Assembly (NCBI RefSeq): GCF_000757385.1
Contig: NZ_JRHH01000003.1
Location: 682,001 to 746,000 of the forward strand
Direction: 5' to 3'
Source of the DNA: Flavobacterium aquatile LMG 4008 = ATCC 11947
GTDB taxonomy: Bacteria; Bacteroidota; Bacteroidia; Flavobacteriales; Flavobacteriaceae
Length of the DNA stretch: 64,000 bases
The stretch's first letter is position 1, and each line of letters opens with the position of its first letter. Shown here piece by piece: positions 1 through 8,862 of the stretch. Made by a program: the position numbers and the translations under genes. The notes beneath the pieces are model-generated. The model saw only the letters and a program-made list of their open reading frames with translations, was not told where the DNA came from and did not search any database.

Positions 1-1375
1 CTTTTATTTCACCAAAGTTGTAACCAATACCAGCAGAATATCCAGTTAAATCGCCAATAGTTTCGCCATTTTTATACGGGCTTTCTTCAAATCTGTATCC
101 ACCACGCAAACTAAATTGCTTAATTTTGTACTCGGCACCGACTCTAAACTCATTTGAAATATCTAAAACATTAGAAATTAAATTGTTTTGATCTTCAAAA
201 TCTCTATCTGGAGTAAATGATGTATTACTGTAATCTTTTATTGCATAATCAAAACTTATTAAGCCAGTTTTACCAAAAACGTAAGCAATACTTCCAGTCC
301 ATTTTCCAGGAGTTCTCAATCGGTAAGGCTCGTAAACCATAGTCAATTGTGGATCTACAACATCTGCAGGCAATTCGCCATCAACATTACTGCTTACTGC
401 TGCAATATTTTGAGTAAGTTCATCTGTATAGCGCATCCAAGTTGGAGATTGATACGCCAAACCTAGTCGAAATTCTTTGGTAGCTTTATATATGGTTCCA
501 ATTTGAAAAGAAAAACCATTTCCGTAAGTGTACAAATCATTATTAAAACGTACTCTTTCTACAAAATCTACTGCAGAAGTATTGTTATTATTACTTTCAA
601 AAAAGCTAGTTCTTTTTCTATAATCGCTAAAATGCGCGTTTAAATTTACACCAACTAATAATCGGTCTTTGTATTGAGCCGATCCGTTGAATGAAAGCTT
701 TCCGTTATATCCAGTTGTAGAGATAGAATTTTCTTGATAGTAATTTCCGCCTGGCGCAACATTAGAAGTATAAGTTGTGCTGTCTGGGTTACTGTTCGCG
801 CCTACAATAATTTTAGATTTGTATCCCAAATACGCTTGTTGCTCATCGTAAAATAAATCACCATAATAATAATCAGTGCCATTAACTGTACTCAACGGAA
901 TTCCATTGGCATAACTCAAAAAGTAATTTGAAATCGAGTTTGTTGGATTTGTACCAGCACTAAATATAGAATTGTCATAATTGTTTACATTATCATAATT
1001 TAATGCTACTGCAAATTTAGACCATCCGCTACTTTTATCTTCGTTTTCAAAAACGTAAACACCACCTAATTGGTTAATATCAAATGCGTTGTCTTTTTCT
1101 GTTGTATTTAATCCAAAATAATTTGAATTGTTTTTTATATTATAATTAGAAATTGTAAATCCAACTTGATTGTTAGCAAACACAACCGAACCAGCCGGAT
1201 TTACATTTAATGCAGAGAAATCGCCACCTAAAGCTCCAAAAGCACCACCCATCGCCCTAAAACGAGCGGTTCCATTCATGTTGTCTTGCGAATAAAGTAG
1301 CGCATCGTTTATATTCTGTGCTTGAGTATTAAAGGCTACCAGTCCAATTGCAAAACTTAAAAATATCTTTTTCAT
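1..1375 (-). CDS. OmpP1/FadL-family outer membrane porin, C-terminus cut by window edge
   Basis: Translating the minus strand from the ATG at 1375 gives a signal peptide (MKKIFLSFAIGLVAFNTQAQ) followed by RFRAMGGAFGALGGDFSALN, the N-terminal motif of the FadL/OmpP1 transporters of Bacteroidota. The rest is a long run of alternating beta-strand segments typical of an outer membrane barrel. About 458 codons are visible and no stop is reached, so the C-terminal strands lie outside the window. FadL proteins pass hydrophobic compounds such as long-chain fatty acids across the outer membrane; the substrate here cannot be read. The gene lies 20 bp downstream of the lipoprotein gene ending at 1396 and could be cotranscribed with it. 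The family call is firm. Confidence 0.85.
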   Translation of the reverse strand, partial: MKKIFLSFAIGLVAFNTQAQNINDALLYSQDNMNGTARFRAMGGAFGALGGDFSALNVNPAGSVVFANNQVGFTISNYNIKNNSNYFGLNTTEKDNAFDINQLGGVYVFENEDKSSGWSKFAVALNYDNVNNYDNSIFSAGTNPTNSISNYFLSYANGIPLSTVNGTDYYYGDLFYDEQQAYLGYKSKIIVGANSNPDSTTYTSNVAPGGNYYQENSISTTGYNGKLSFNGSAQYKDRLLVGVNLNAHFSDYRKRTSFFESNNNNTSAVDFVERVRFNNDLYTYGNGFSFQIGTIYKATKEFRLGLAYQSPTWMRYTDELTQNIAAVSSNVDGELPADVVDPQLTMVYEPYRLRTPGKWTGSIAYVFGKTGLISFDYAIKDYSNTSFTPDRDFEDQNNLISNVLDISNEFRVGAEYKIKQFSLRGGYRFEESPYKNGETIGDLTGYSAGIGYNFGEIK

Positions 1376-1395
1376 TTTTATTTTTTGTATTACAA

Positions 1396-2358
1396 TTATC
1401 TTCTTCCACCACCACCAGATGAACGACCACCGCCACCGCCGCCATAGCTTCCGCCACCACTTGATCTTCCGCCGCCGCTATTGCTTGGAGAATATGAACG
1501 TGGAGTGCTATTAGGCGATACAGTTCTTGGTGTAGAATTTCTTGGTGTGCTAGTATTATAATCTCTTGTTGTATTATTACTAGTTGGCCTTGTTGTATTG
1601 TACGACTCATTTCTGGTAGTATTATTTCTAACACCAGAATTTCTTACAGTAGTGTTTCTAGTTGTGTAAGTTGTATTCGAATTTCTTCTTGAAGAAGAAT
1701 TTATACTTCTATCTATACGGTTACTTGAAGTTCTTCCGGTACTGTAATTATTATAAACTCTAGAATCTCTTCTTCCATAAGAGTAGGCGTAATTATTACC
1801 ATACCAATTGTTGTTCCAACCCCAGTTATTTCCATACCAAGAATTGTAGCCCCAACCCCAATTATTTCCATACCAACCGCCATAGTAACCCCAACCTGGA
1901 CCGTACCAATTGTTCCAACCAAATCCAAAGCTTGGACCATACCAACTGTTCCATCCCCAATTATTACCGTACCAATTGTTCCAACCTCCATAACCCCAGC
2001 CATTGTCATAAATATTTACGGTTATATTACTAGATGGATTTGAACCCCAACTAGAATAGCTAGTATTTTCTACTCTTGCGGTTGCTCTGTTAACAGTATC
2101 ATTTGGATAAGAATTGTATTCATCTACATTTGTGAATATTTCTTCGTTTTCTTTGTTTAAAGAGCTGAAATATTCTTTATAATAGGCGTTGTTGGAATTA
2201 GTTTCTGATGCAACTCTTTTCTCATCGCCACCATAAATCCCATCATTATCATAATACGATTTATTTTGGTATGATCCACAAGAAGTTACAACCAACGCCA
2301 AAAGTCCAAATAGGGTATAAATGGAGCTTTTTTCTTTAATAAAATAATTTGTTTTCAT
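1396..2358 (-). CDS. Trp/Tyr/Gly/Asn-rich low-complexity lipoprotein
   Basis: The ATG at 2358 is preferred over the upstream TTG at 2385 because it places a short signal peptide directly before a lipobox (ALVVTSC). The mature protein has three blocks. An ordinary acidic N-terminal third (about 25-105) comes first. A central stretch (about 115-195) is built of WYG and NNWGW-type repeats very rich in Trp, Tyr, Gly and Asn. A Ser/Thr/Asn/Arg-rich tail ends in Gly-Ser runs and two arginines. No catalytic domain is visible. Similar aromatic/glycine repeat lipoproteins occur in flavobacteria, sometimes annotated as vitellogenin-like, without known function. A surface or cell-envelope structural role is inference. 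It is divergent from proS. Confidence 0.8.
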   Translation of the reverse strand: MKTNYFIKEKSSIYTLFGLLALVVTSCGSYQNKSYYDNDGIYGGDEKRVASETNSNNAYYKEYFSSLNKENEEIFTNVDEYNSYPNDTVNRATARVENTSYSSWGSNPSSNITVNIYDNGWGYGGWNNWYGNNWGWNSWYGPSFGFGWNNWYGPGWGYYGGWYGNNWGWGYNSWYGNNWGWNNNWYGNNYAYSYGRRDSRVYNNYSTGRTSSNRIDRSINSSSRRNSNTTYTTRNTTVRNSGVRNNTTRNESYNTTRPTSNNTTRDYNTSTPRNSTPRTVSPNSTPRSYSPSNSGGGRSSGGGSYGGGGGGRSSGGGGRR

Positions 2359-2377
2359 ATCTATAGCATTTTTATTG

Positions 2378-2405
2378 TTGGACAATACAAAAATAGTTAG
2401 TTTTG
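2378..2405 (+). promoter_or_regulatory. Bacteroidota-type promoter of proS
   Basis: TTG at 2378-2380, a 17-bp spacer and TAGTTTTG at 2398-2405 match the -33/-7 consensus of Flavobacterium sigma factor promoters (TTG and TAnnTTTG). The -7 element lies 53 bp before the proS ATG. Confidence 0.7.
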
Positions 2406-2458
2406 CCGAACTATTTAGTTAAAATAAGTTAAACAATTTTTATGCCAAACTATTCATT

Positions 2459-3937
2459 ATGAGTAAGAACTTAACAACAAGAGCAGAAGACTATTCCAAA
2501 TGGTATAATGAGCTCGTAGTAAAAGCAGATTTAGCAGAAAACTCGGGCGTTAGAGGTTGTATGGTTATCAAACCATATGGCTACGCAATTTGGGAAAAAA
2601 TGCAAGCAGAATTAGACAGAATGTTCAAAGAAACAGGTCATAGTAATGCCTATTTTCCACTGTTTGTTCCCAAGAGTATGTTTGAAGCTGAAGAAAAAAA
2701 TGCTGAAGGATTTGCTAAGGAATGTGCTATTGTAACTCACTATAGATTAAAAAATGATCCTGACAAACCAGGAAAGTTAATGGTTGATCCAAATGCTAAG
2801 CTGGAAGAAGAGCTAATTGTTCGTCCTACCAGTGAGGCAATTATATGGTCAACATACAAAGGTTGGGTTCAATCTTATAGAGATTTACCGTTATTGATTA
2901 ATCAATGGGCAAACGTTGTTCGTTGGGAAATGAGAACGCGTTTATTTCTAAGAACGGCTGAGTTTTTATGGCAAGAAGGTCATACTGCTCATGCTACTAA
3001 AGCTGAAGCTATTGAAGAATCTGAAAAAATGATGAATGTTTATTCTGATTTTGTTCAGGATTTTATGGCAATTCCGGTTGTTAAAGGATTAAAAACAGAA
3101 ACAGAACGTTTTGCTGGAGCAGAAGAAACTTACTGTATTGAAGCTTTGATGCAAGACGGAAAAGCTTTGCAAGCAGGAACGTCTCATTTCTTAGGACAAA
3201 ATTTTGCTAAAGCATTTGATGTTAAATTTGCTAATCAAGAAGGAAAGCAAGAACACGTTTGGGGAACATCTTGGGGTGTTTCTACAAGATTAATGGGTGC
3301 GTTAGTGATGACACATTCTGATGATAACGGATTGGTGTTACCTCCAAATTTAGCTCCAATTCAAGTTGTGATTGTTCCGATTTTTAAGACTGAGGAAGAA
3401 TTTGAAAAAATATCATTGGTTGTAAACGAATTAGTTTCTCAATTTAAAAAGTTAAGAATTTCAGTAAAATTTGACAATAGAACAACTCAAAAACCAGGGT
3501 TTAAATTTGCTGAATGGGAATTGAAAGGTGTTCCAGTTAGAATTGCTGTTGGTCCGAAAGACTTAGAGAATGGAACATTTGAAGTCGCTAGAAGAGATAC
3601 ACTTTCTAAAGAAGTTGTTTCAAAAGATGGTATAGTTTCTTACATAAATGATTTATTGGAAACTATTCAAACTGATTTATTTCAAAAAGCATTATATTAT
3701 AGAAAAGAACATATTACAGAAGTCAATTCTTTCGAAGAGTTTAAAGATGTTTTAGAAAATAAAGGCGGATTTATCTCAGCACATTGGGATGGAACTCCAG
3801 AAACTGAAGAGAAAATCAAAGACTTAACTAAAGCAACCATTCGTTGTATTCCGTTAGATAGAAAAGAAGAAGCAGGAAAATGTGTTTTTTCTGGATTGGA
3901 ATCTGCTGGTAGAGTGTTATTTGCAAAAGCGTACTAA
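2459..3937 (+). CDS. proS: Prolyl-tRNA synthetase (archaeal/eukaryotic-like type)
   Basis: This cytoplasmic class II synthetase charges tRNA-Pro. At 492 aa it matches the short ProRS form without the bacterial editing insertion. Visible class II motifs include RPTSEAIIW near residues 122-130, the motif 2 region [16 protein letters not shown] near 166-181, and the glycine-rich motif 3 region [13 protein letters not shown] near 270-282. An anticodon-binding domain (about 295-400) and a Zn/C-terminal domain ending in the Tyr typical of this type (FAKAY) follow. Its own TTG/TAnnTTTG promoter lies just upstream. No clear intrinsic terminator was seen before the tRNA genes. Confidence 0.97.
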   Translation: MSKNLTTRAEDYSKWYNELVVKADLAENSGVRGCMVIKPYGYAIWEKMQAELDRMFKETGHSNAYFPLFVPKSMFEAEEKNAEGFAKECAIVTHYRLKNDPDKPGKLMVDPNAKLEEELIVRPTSEAIIWSTYKGWVQSYRDLPLLINQWANVVRWEMRTRLFLRTAEFLWQEGHTAHATKAEAIEESEKMMNVYSDFVQDFMAIPVVKGLKTETERFAGAEETYCIEALMQDGKALQAGTSHFLGQNFAKAFDVKFANQEGKQEHVWGTSWGVSTRLMGALVMTHSDDNGLVLPPNLAPIQVVIVPIFKTEEEFEKISLVVNELVSQFKKLRISVKFDNRTTQKPGFKFAEWELKGVPVRIAVGPKDLENGTFEVARRDTLSKEVVSKDGIVSYINDLLETIQTDLFQKALYYRKEHITEVNSFEEFKDVLENKGGFISAHWDGTPETEEKIKDLTKATIRCIPLDRKEEAGKCVFSGLESAGRVLFAKAY

Positions 3938-3966
3938 AAAAAATATAAAAAAAGTCGATTCAGCTA

Positions 3967-3996
3967 TTGTGTGAATTAAAAATAGTTGTATTTTTG
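3967..3996 (+). promoter_or_regulatory. Promoter of the tRNA-Glu pair
   Basis: TTG at 3967-3969, a 19-bp spacer and TATTTTTG at 3989-3996 match the flavobacterial -33/-7 consensus. The -7 element ends 25 bp before the first tRNA, as expected for a short 5' leader. Confidence 0.7.
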
Positions 3997-4021
3997 CACT
4001 CGCATTACAAAAATATGTAAT

Positions 4022-4093
4022 GGCCCGTTCGTCTATCGGTTAGGACGCATGGTTTTCATCCATGTAAGAGGGGTTCGATTCCCCTACGGGCTA
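4022..4093 (+). tRNA. tRNA-Glu (anticodon TTC), copy 1
   Basis: The 72-nt cloverleaf has an acceptor stem GGCCCGT/ACGGGCT (first pair G-U), an anticodon stem CATGG/CCATG with loop TTTTCAT giving anticodon TTC, and a T arm with GGTTCGATTCC. CCA is not encoded, so the tRNA depends on the CCA-adding enzyme found at 36487-37914. Confidence 0.97.
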
Positions 4094-4137
4094 CAAGTTC
4101 AATGTTTATTGAAAATTACAAAAGATTAAATGGCATT

Positions 4138-4209
4138 GGCCCGTTCGTCTATCGGTTAGGACGCATGGTTTTCATCCATGTAAGAGGGGTTCGATTCCCC
4201 TACGGGCTA
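4138..4209 (+). tRNA. tRNA-Glu (anticodon TTC), copy 2
   Basis: This copy is identical to the one at 4022-4093 over all 72 nt and lies 44 bp downstream. It is probably cotranscribed with copy 1 from the promoter at 3967-3996, since no separate promoter is seen in the short spacer. CCA is again not encoded. Confidence 0.97.
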
Positions 4210-4267
4210 CAATTAGTTGTAAATAAGTTTTATAAAGTAATAATTGGTGTCTCGATTATTGTTTTAT

Positions 4268-4321
4268 TAGTTAAAACCAAAGTGACTTTTAAAGTTGTGG
4301 GAGGTTTTTCTTTTTTAACTA
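4268..4321 (+). promoter_or_regulatory. Possible structured leader of rpsT
   Basis: A perfect 9-bp inverted repeat (TAGTTAAAA at 4268-4276 and TTTTAACTA at 4313-4321) encloses a second complementary pair, ACC and GGT. It lies just ahead of the S20 gene. E. coli S20 is known to autoregulate its translation, so a leader control element is possible; here it is inference from pairing only. Confidence 0.3.
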
Positions 4322-4351
4322 GGAGTTTATAACAATTAAAAAAAAGAAAAA

Positions 4352-4603
4352 ATGGCAAATCATAAGTCAGCTTTAAAGAGAATTAGAAGTAACGAAAAGA
4401 AAAGAGTGTTAAACAGATACCAACACAAAACTACTCGTAATGCTATCAAGGCATTAAGAATGGCTACTGTTAAATCTGAAGCTTCTGCAAAATTATCAAG
4501 TGTAATTTCTATGATTGATAGATTAGCGAAGAAAAACATCATTCATGATAACAAAGCTTCTAATTTAAAATCAAAATTAACTAAGCACGTAGCAAAACTA
4601 TAA
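4352..4603 (+). CDS. rpsT: 30S ribosomal protein S20
   Basis: This 83-aa, strongly basic, all-helical protein begins MANHKSALKRIRSNEKK, the S20 signature, and has the usual length. S20 binds 16S rRNA early in 30S assembly. The gene follows the two tRNA-Glu genes and is closed by a strong terminator at 4627-4660. The start is fixed by the conserved MANHKSA N-terminus. Confidence 0.98.
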   Translation: MANHKSALKRIRSNEKKRVLNRYQHKTTRNAIKALRMATVKSEASAKLSSVISMIDRLAKKNIIHDNKASNLKSKLTKHVAKL

Positions 4604-4626
4604 TTAGTTTTCTCGACTTTTTAAAT

Positions 4627-4660
4627 AAAAAAAAGCTTCCAATTTTGGAAGCTTTTTTTT
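4627..4660. terminator. Bidirectional intrinsic terminator between rpsT and the response regulator
   Basis: The stem is GCTTCCAA/TTGGAAGC (4635-4652), flanked by an A-run on the left and a T-run on the right. It serves rpsT on the plus strand and, in mirror image, the convergent two-component operon. Confidence 0.9.
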
Positions 4661-5066
4661 ATTTAATATTGATTGATTTTAGCATTTCTATTGTAATTGG
4701 TTTTGATAGAAAATTTAAAACCATAGGATATTGTTTAGCTTTTTCAATATCTCTAGGATCAATTGTTGAGGAAAGAACAATTACTTTAACTTCGGGAAAA
4801 ATAGTATAATAGTCACTTTTAGAAAAGATGTCTAAAAATTCCCAACCATTCATTATAGGCATGTTTAGGTCTAAAAAAATAAGTTGAGGTTCTAAAATTT
4901 CATTGTTTGCCTCTTTTTCTTTTTTTAAATTTTCAAAATACTTTAACGCTTCTTCTCCATTATTGCTGGTGTCAATCTCTGAGGAGAATTCTGCTTTTGC
5001 AATAACTTTTTTGCACAACATAAGTGTTATTGCATCGTCGTCTACGCATAAAATTTTAGTAAACAT
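4659..5066 (-). CDS. Single-domain response regulator (CheY-like receiver)
   Basis: The 135-aa protein is one receiver domain with no output domain. It has the acidic pocket VDDD (residues 9-11), the phospho-acceptor Asp66 in FLDLNMP, the switch Ser in VLSS (about 99-100) and Lys122 in LSKP. Its ATG overlaps the last base of the stop codon of the upstream kinase gene, so the two are translationally coupled and presumably a cognate pair. Output is probably through protein-protein contact; the partner is not identifiable here. Confidence 0.93.
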   Translation of the reverse strand: MFTKILCVDDDAITLMLCKKVIAKAEFSSEIDTSNNGEEALKYFENLKKEKEANNEILEPQLIFLDLNMPIMNGWEFLDIFSKSDYYTIFPEVKVIVLSSTIDPRDIEKAKQYPMVLNFLSKPITIEMLKSINIK

Positions 5067-6781
5067 TATAGTTCGTTTTTAAATGTAATTATGAAGCTTG
5101 TGCCTTTGTTTACTTCGCTTTCAACGCTTATAGTTCCGCCCATGGATTCTACTTGAGATTTTACTAAGTACAACCCTAAACCTTTACTATCTGCATAATC
5201 ATGAAACCTTTGGTATAATCCAAATATTTTATCTTTATTTCTTTCTAAATCAATTCCTATTCCGTTGTCTTTAAATGTAATAATGGTATTTTTTTCTCTC
5301 GATTTGGATGAAATTTCAATTTTTAACTTTCGAACATCATCTTTATATTTTAATGAATTAGTCATTAAATTCAATAAAATACTTTCGAAATAAGATTTGT
5401 TTGCAAAGATAGTTTCTGCTTTTTCAAAATCCATTTTTATAATGGGTTTTTTTGCGCTAATTAAAAAACTCAATTGATTAAAAATATTTTCGAACACATC
5501 TCCAATTACCACTTGTTCTTTATCAATTGACGGACTGTCTTTAATTATTATTACTTTTACTAAATCATTAATGGTTTCATTCAATTGATTTGTTGATTTT
5601 GAAAAACCATTTAAAATTTCTTTAAGTTCTTCATTTTCAACTGGAATGTCTTCTATTAGGTTGAGTAAACCGGTTAAGTTGGAGAGTGGTGCTCGTAGAT
5701 TGTGTGATGTAATGTAGGAAAATTGCTTTAAATCTTTGTTGTTTTGAGTAAGTTCACTGATGAGTTGTTCTCGTTCTTTTTCTCGTTCTTTTTCTTTAGA
5801 AATATCTCTTTGTATTGATATCCAATGTGAATGTTCGTTATCTTTATTTGTTATTGGAATCATTGAAATATTGGTCCAATATTCTTCTTTATTTTTATTA
5901 AGGTTAATGGTTTCGAAGCTAATTTCTTCTTTCTTTTTTAATGCTTGGCTAATTCTTTTAAAATTATATTTAAGTGCAGTTTTATTCATGAAAACGTTTG
6001 CAGTTTTACCAATTACATCTTCGGGATTGTAGCCTGTTAATGTAGTGAATGCTGGGTTTACATATAATATTTTTGGAATTCCTGTTGAAGTTTCATTGGC
6101 TTCAGTAATAATTACAGAATCTTTGGTTTGCGTAATAACAGTTTCTAAAAGTTTTAATCGTTCTTCTTCTTTTTTTAGCTTGGTGATGTCTTGCATTGCA
6201 CCAATTATTCGGGTAACTTTTTTATTTTCATCCATTACTAGAAATCCTCTGTCATAAATGTATTTGTAAGTTCCGTTGGCACATTGAAATCTATAGTAAT
6301 CTTGCCATTTTTCTATTTTTTGCTCAACATATTTATGGATATTAACCGACATTTTTATACTGTCTTCGTGGTGTATTTTTTCAAACCACCAATCTATTGT
6401 TTCGCCTACGTCTTTTTGATCGTATCCAAAGATACCTTGTATACCTTTGTTAAATATGAATTTTTTACTCTCTATATCCCAGTCCCAGATAGTGTCGCTT
6501 GTGGCTTTAGCAACAATATCGTATCGTTCATTTGATTTAAATAATTCCTCGTTTTTGATTAATAAATCGTTTAATTCTTGTTGGTTTTTTTTACAATACT
6601 TTTTTGTGAAATATTTTAATAAAAGAGATGTTATTATGATGTAAACAACTGCAATTAGTGAAGTAGATTTCCAATTGAAATTATTATCAAAATAGGTAAG
6701 GGTAATTAATTGGCTAGCAAAAACCAAAAAAGAGGTAACTAGAAAATAAGTAAGAATTATTTTATTCGATTTATTTTTCAT
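5066..6781 (-). CDS. Membrane PAS-PAS sensor histidine kinase
   Basis: Of 571 aa, two membrane helices lie near residues 8-27 and 36-57. Two PAS/PAC domains follow (about 90-205 and 215-335), then a coiled HisKA region with His360 in TSHNLRAPLSN. The HATPase domain carries N-box LLNLMTNSLKY, G1 DNGIGID and G2 KGLGLYLVK. The enzyme should autophosphorylate on His360 and pass phosphate to the receiver encoded immediately downstream (1-bp overlap). The signal is unknown; almost nothing projects outside the membrane, so sensing is probably by the cytoplasmic PAS domains. Confidence 0.93.
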   Translation of the reverse strand: MKNKSNKIILTYFLVTSFLVFASQLITLTYFDNNFNWKSTSLIAVVYIIITSLLLKYFTKKYCKKNQQELNDLLIKNEELFKSNERYDIVAKATSDTIWDWDIESKKFIFNKGIQGIFGYDQKDVGETIDWWFEKIHHEDSIKMSVNIHKYVEQKIEKWQDYYRFQCANGTYKYIYDRGFLVMDENKKVTRIIGAMQDITKLKKEEERLKLLETVITQTKDSVIITEANETSTGIPKILYVNPAFTTLTGYNPEDVIGKTANVFMNKTALKYNFKRISQALKKKEEISFETINLNKNKEEYWTNISMIPITNKDNEHSHWISIQRDISKEKEREKEREQLISELTQNNKDLKQFSYITSHNLRAPLSNLTGLLNLIEDIPVENEELKEILNGFSKSTNQLNETINDLVKVIIIKDSPSIDKEQVVIGDVFENIFNQLSFLISAKKPIIKMDFEKAETIFANKSYFESILLNLMTNSLKYKDDVRKLKIEISSKSREKNTIITFKDNGIGIDLERNKDKIFGLYQRFHDYADSKGLGLYLVKSQVESMGGTISVESEVNKGTSFIITFKNEL

Positions 6782-6916
6782 TAATCAAAAATAAAAAATT
6801 AAATAGTAAAACAATATAATTTGTAGAAAAAATTCGACATTTTCATAAAATTGTCCCAAATAAGTTATTAAAATGTAAACTATTAAAATTGAGGTTTTTT
6901 TAATCAAAATAAAGTG

Positions 6917-6924
6917 TACCTTTG
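6917..6924 (+). promoter_or_regulatory. -7 element of typA promoter
   Basis: TACCTTTG fits TAnnTTTG and lies 19 bp before the typA ATG. The nearest TTG (6889-6891) is 25 bp upstream, slightly long for a -33 element, so only the -7 box is called. Confidence 0.5.
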
Positions 6925-6943
6925 CACCCATTAAAAATCACAG

Positions 6944-8740
6944 ATGGAATCTATTAGAAACATTGCAATTATTGCTCACGTCGATCACGGTAAAACTACA
7001 CTGGTTGATAAAATTATGTATCACTGTCAATTATTTCGTGACAACGAAAATACAGGTGATTTAATTCTAGATAATAACGACTTAGAGCGTGAAAGAGGTA
7101 TTACTATTACTTCTAAAAACGTTTCAGTTACTTATAAAGGAACTAAAATCAACATCATTGATACTCCAGGTCACGCCGATTTTGGTGGTGAAGTAGAACG
7201 TGTATTGAACATGGCTGATGGTGTTTGTCTTCTTGTAGATGCATTTGAAGGTCCGATGCCTCAAACTCGTTTCGTACTACAAAAAGCATTAGATTTAGGG
7301 TTAAAACCTTGCGTTGTTATCAATAAAGTAGATAAAGAAAACTGTACTCCTGAAGAAGTTCATGAAAAAGTTTTCGACCTTATGTTTGAATTAGGTGCTG
7401 AAGAATGGCAACTTGATTTCCCAACAGTTTACGGTTCGGCAAAAAACAATTGGATGTCTGATCATTGGGAAAATGTAACGGATAACGTGGAAGCATTATT
7501 AGATATGGTTATTGAAAATGTACCAGCTCCTAAAGTTTCTGAAGGAACTCCACAAATGTTAATCACATCTTTAGATTTCTCAGCATTTACAGGTCGTATT
7601 GCTATCGGTCGTCTTGAAAGAGGTGTCTTGAAAGAAGGTATGCCAATCTCATTAGTTAAAAGAGACGGTACTGTAACTAAATCACGTATTAAAGAATTAC
7701 ACACTTTTGAAGGACTAGGTCGTAAGAAAGTTCAAGAAGTAATTGCTGGAGATATTTGTGCAATTATTGGAGTTGAAGGTTTTGAAATTGGAGATACTAT
7801 CGCCGATTTCGAAAATCCAGAAGCTTTACAAACTATTGCTATCGACGAACCAACTATGAGTATGTTGTTTACAATTAACGACTCTCCTTTCTTTGGTAAA
7901 GAAGGTAAATTTGTAACTTCTCGTCATATTAGAGATCGTTTAACAAAAGAATTAGAGAAAAACTTAGCAATGAAATTGGGTGAAACTGATTCTGCTGATA
8001 AGTTTATGGTATTTGGTCGTGGTGTACTTCACTTGTCTGTTCTTATTGAAACAATGAGAAGAGAAGGTTATGAGTTACAAATTGGTCAACCACAAGTTAT
8101 CATTAAAGAAATTGATGGTAAAAAATGTGAGCCAATTGAGGAATTGACAATTGATTTACCAGAAACACTTTCAGGAAGAGCAGTTGAATTTGTTACTCAA
8201 CGAAAAGGTGAAATGTTATCTATGGAAACTAAAGGTGAACGTATGATTGTGAAATTTAATATTCCATCACGTGGAATTATTGGATTGCGTAATCAATTAC
8301 TAACTGCTACTGCTGGTGAGGCTATTATGGCACATCGTTTTATAGGATACGAACCGTACAAAGGAGAAATTGCTGGACGTAATAAAGGTTCATTGATTTC
8401 TATGGAAAAAGGAAAAGCTATTCCTTACTCAATTGATAAATTGCAAGATCGTGGTAAGTTTTTCGTTGAACCAAATGCTGAAATCTACGAAGGTCAAGTA
8501 ATTGGAGAAAACTCTCGTGGTGATGATATGTGTGTAAACGTAACTAAAGAGAAAAAACAATCTAACGTTCGTTCATCTGGAAATGATGAAAAAGCTAGAA
8601 TTATTCCACCAATTATTTTCTCATTAGAAGAAGCTTTAGAATATATCCAAAAAGATGAGTATGTAGAATGTACACCAAAATCTATTCGTTTAAGAAAAAT
8701 CTTTCTTACTGAAACTGATAGAAAAAGATTTAAAGTATAA
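6944..8740 (+). CDS. typA: Ribosome-associated GTPase TypA/BipA
   Basis: The 598-aa translational GTPase has G1 AHVDHGKTT (about 11-19), switch/G2 RERGITI, G3 DTPGHADFGGEVERV and G4 NKVDK. EF-G-like domains II, III and V and the BipA-specific C-terminal domain follow. BipA binds the ribosome and helps 50S assembly and stress or cold growth in studied bacteria. Length and order match the family. The gene is a single transcription unit with a -7 element at 6917 and a strong terminator at 8761. Confidence 0.97.
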   Translation: MESIRNIAIIAHVDHGKTTLVDKIMYHCQLFRDNENTGDLILDNNDLERERGITITSKNVSVTYKGTKINIIDTPGHADFGGEVERVLNMADGVCLLVDAFEGPMPQTRFVLQKALDLGLKPCVVINKVDKENCTPEEVHEKVFDLMFELGAEEWQLDFPTVYGSAKNNWMSDHWENVTDNVEALLDMVIENVPAPKVSEGTPQMLITSLDFSAFTGRIAIGRLERGVLKEGMPISLVKRDGTVTKSRIKELHTFEGLGRKKVQEVIAGDICAIIGVEGFEIGDTIADFENPEALQTIAIDEPTMSMLFTINDSPFFGKEGKFVTSRHIRDRLTKELEKNLAMKLGETDSADKFMVFGRGVLHLSVLIETMRREGYELQIGQPQVIIKEIDGKKCEPIEELTIDLPETLSGRAVEFVTQRKGEMLSMETKGERMIVKFNIPSRGIIGLRNQLLTATAGEAIMAHRFIGYEPYKGEIAGRNKGSLISMEKGKAIPYSIDKLQDRGKFFVEPNAEIYEGQVIGENSRGDDMCVNVTKEKKQSNVRSSGNDEKARIIPPIIFSLEEALEYIQKDEYVECTPKSIRLRKIFLTETDRKRFKV

Positions 8741-8760
8741 TTTTAAATATTTTAGATATT

Positions 8761-8792
8761 AAAAAACCATCTGTGAAAGCAGATGGTTTTTT
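8761..8792 (+). terminator. typA terminator
   Basis: The stem CCATCTG/CAGATGG is extended by an A-run and a T-run to 13 bp, with loop TGAAAG and tail TTTTTTG. A nearly identical hairpin occurs at 11951-11984. Confidence 0.9.
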
Positions 8793-8824
8793 GTTTTATT
8801 AATAACTTATTGCATTATGTTTTT

Positions 8825-8855
8825 AAAACCCTTTTGCAATTTACAAAAGGGTTTT
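8825..8855 (-). terminator. Terminator of the lipoprotein gene at 8863-9456
   Basis: A 12-bp perfect stem AAAACCCTTTTG/CAAAAGGGTTTT has a 7-nt loop. On the minus strand it follows the stop codon at 8863. A second copy with a compensated base-pair change lies at 9469-9499. Confidence 0.75.
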
Positions 8856-8862
8856 TGTGTAT

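Noticed and set aside
1329..2009. Minus-strand frames of 98-101 codons within the Trp-rich lipoprotein gene
   Set aside because: They are shadow frames of the low-complexity repeats.
4102..4332. Open frame of 76 codons covering the second tRNA-Glu
   Set aside because: It is made of the tRNA and its flanks; the tRNA and the rpsT leader explain the DNA.
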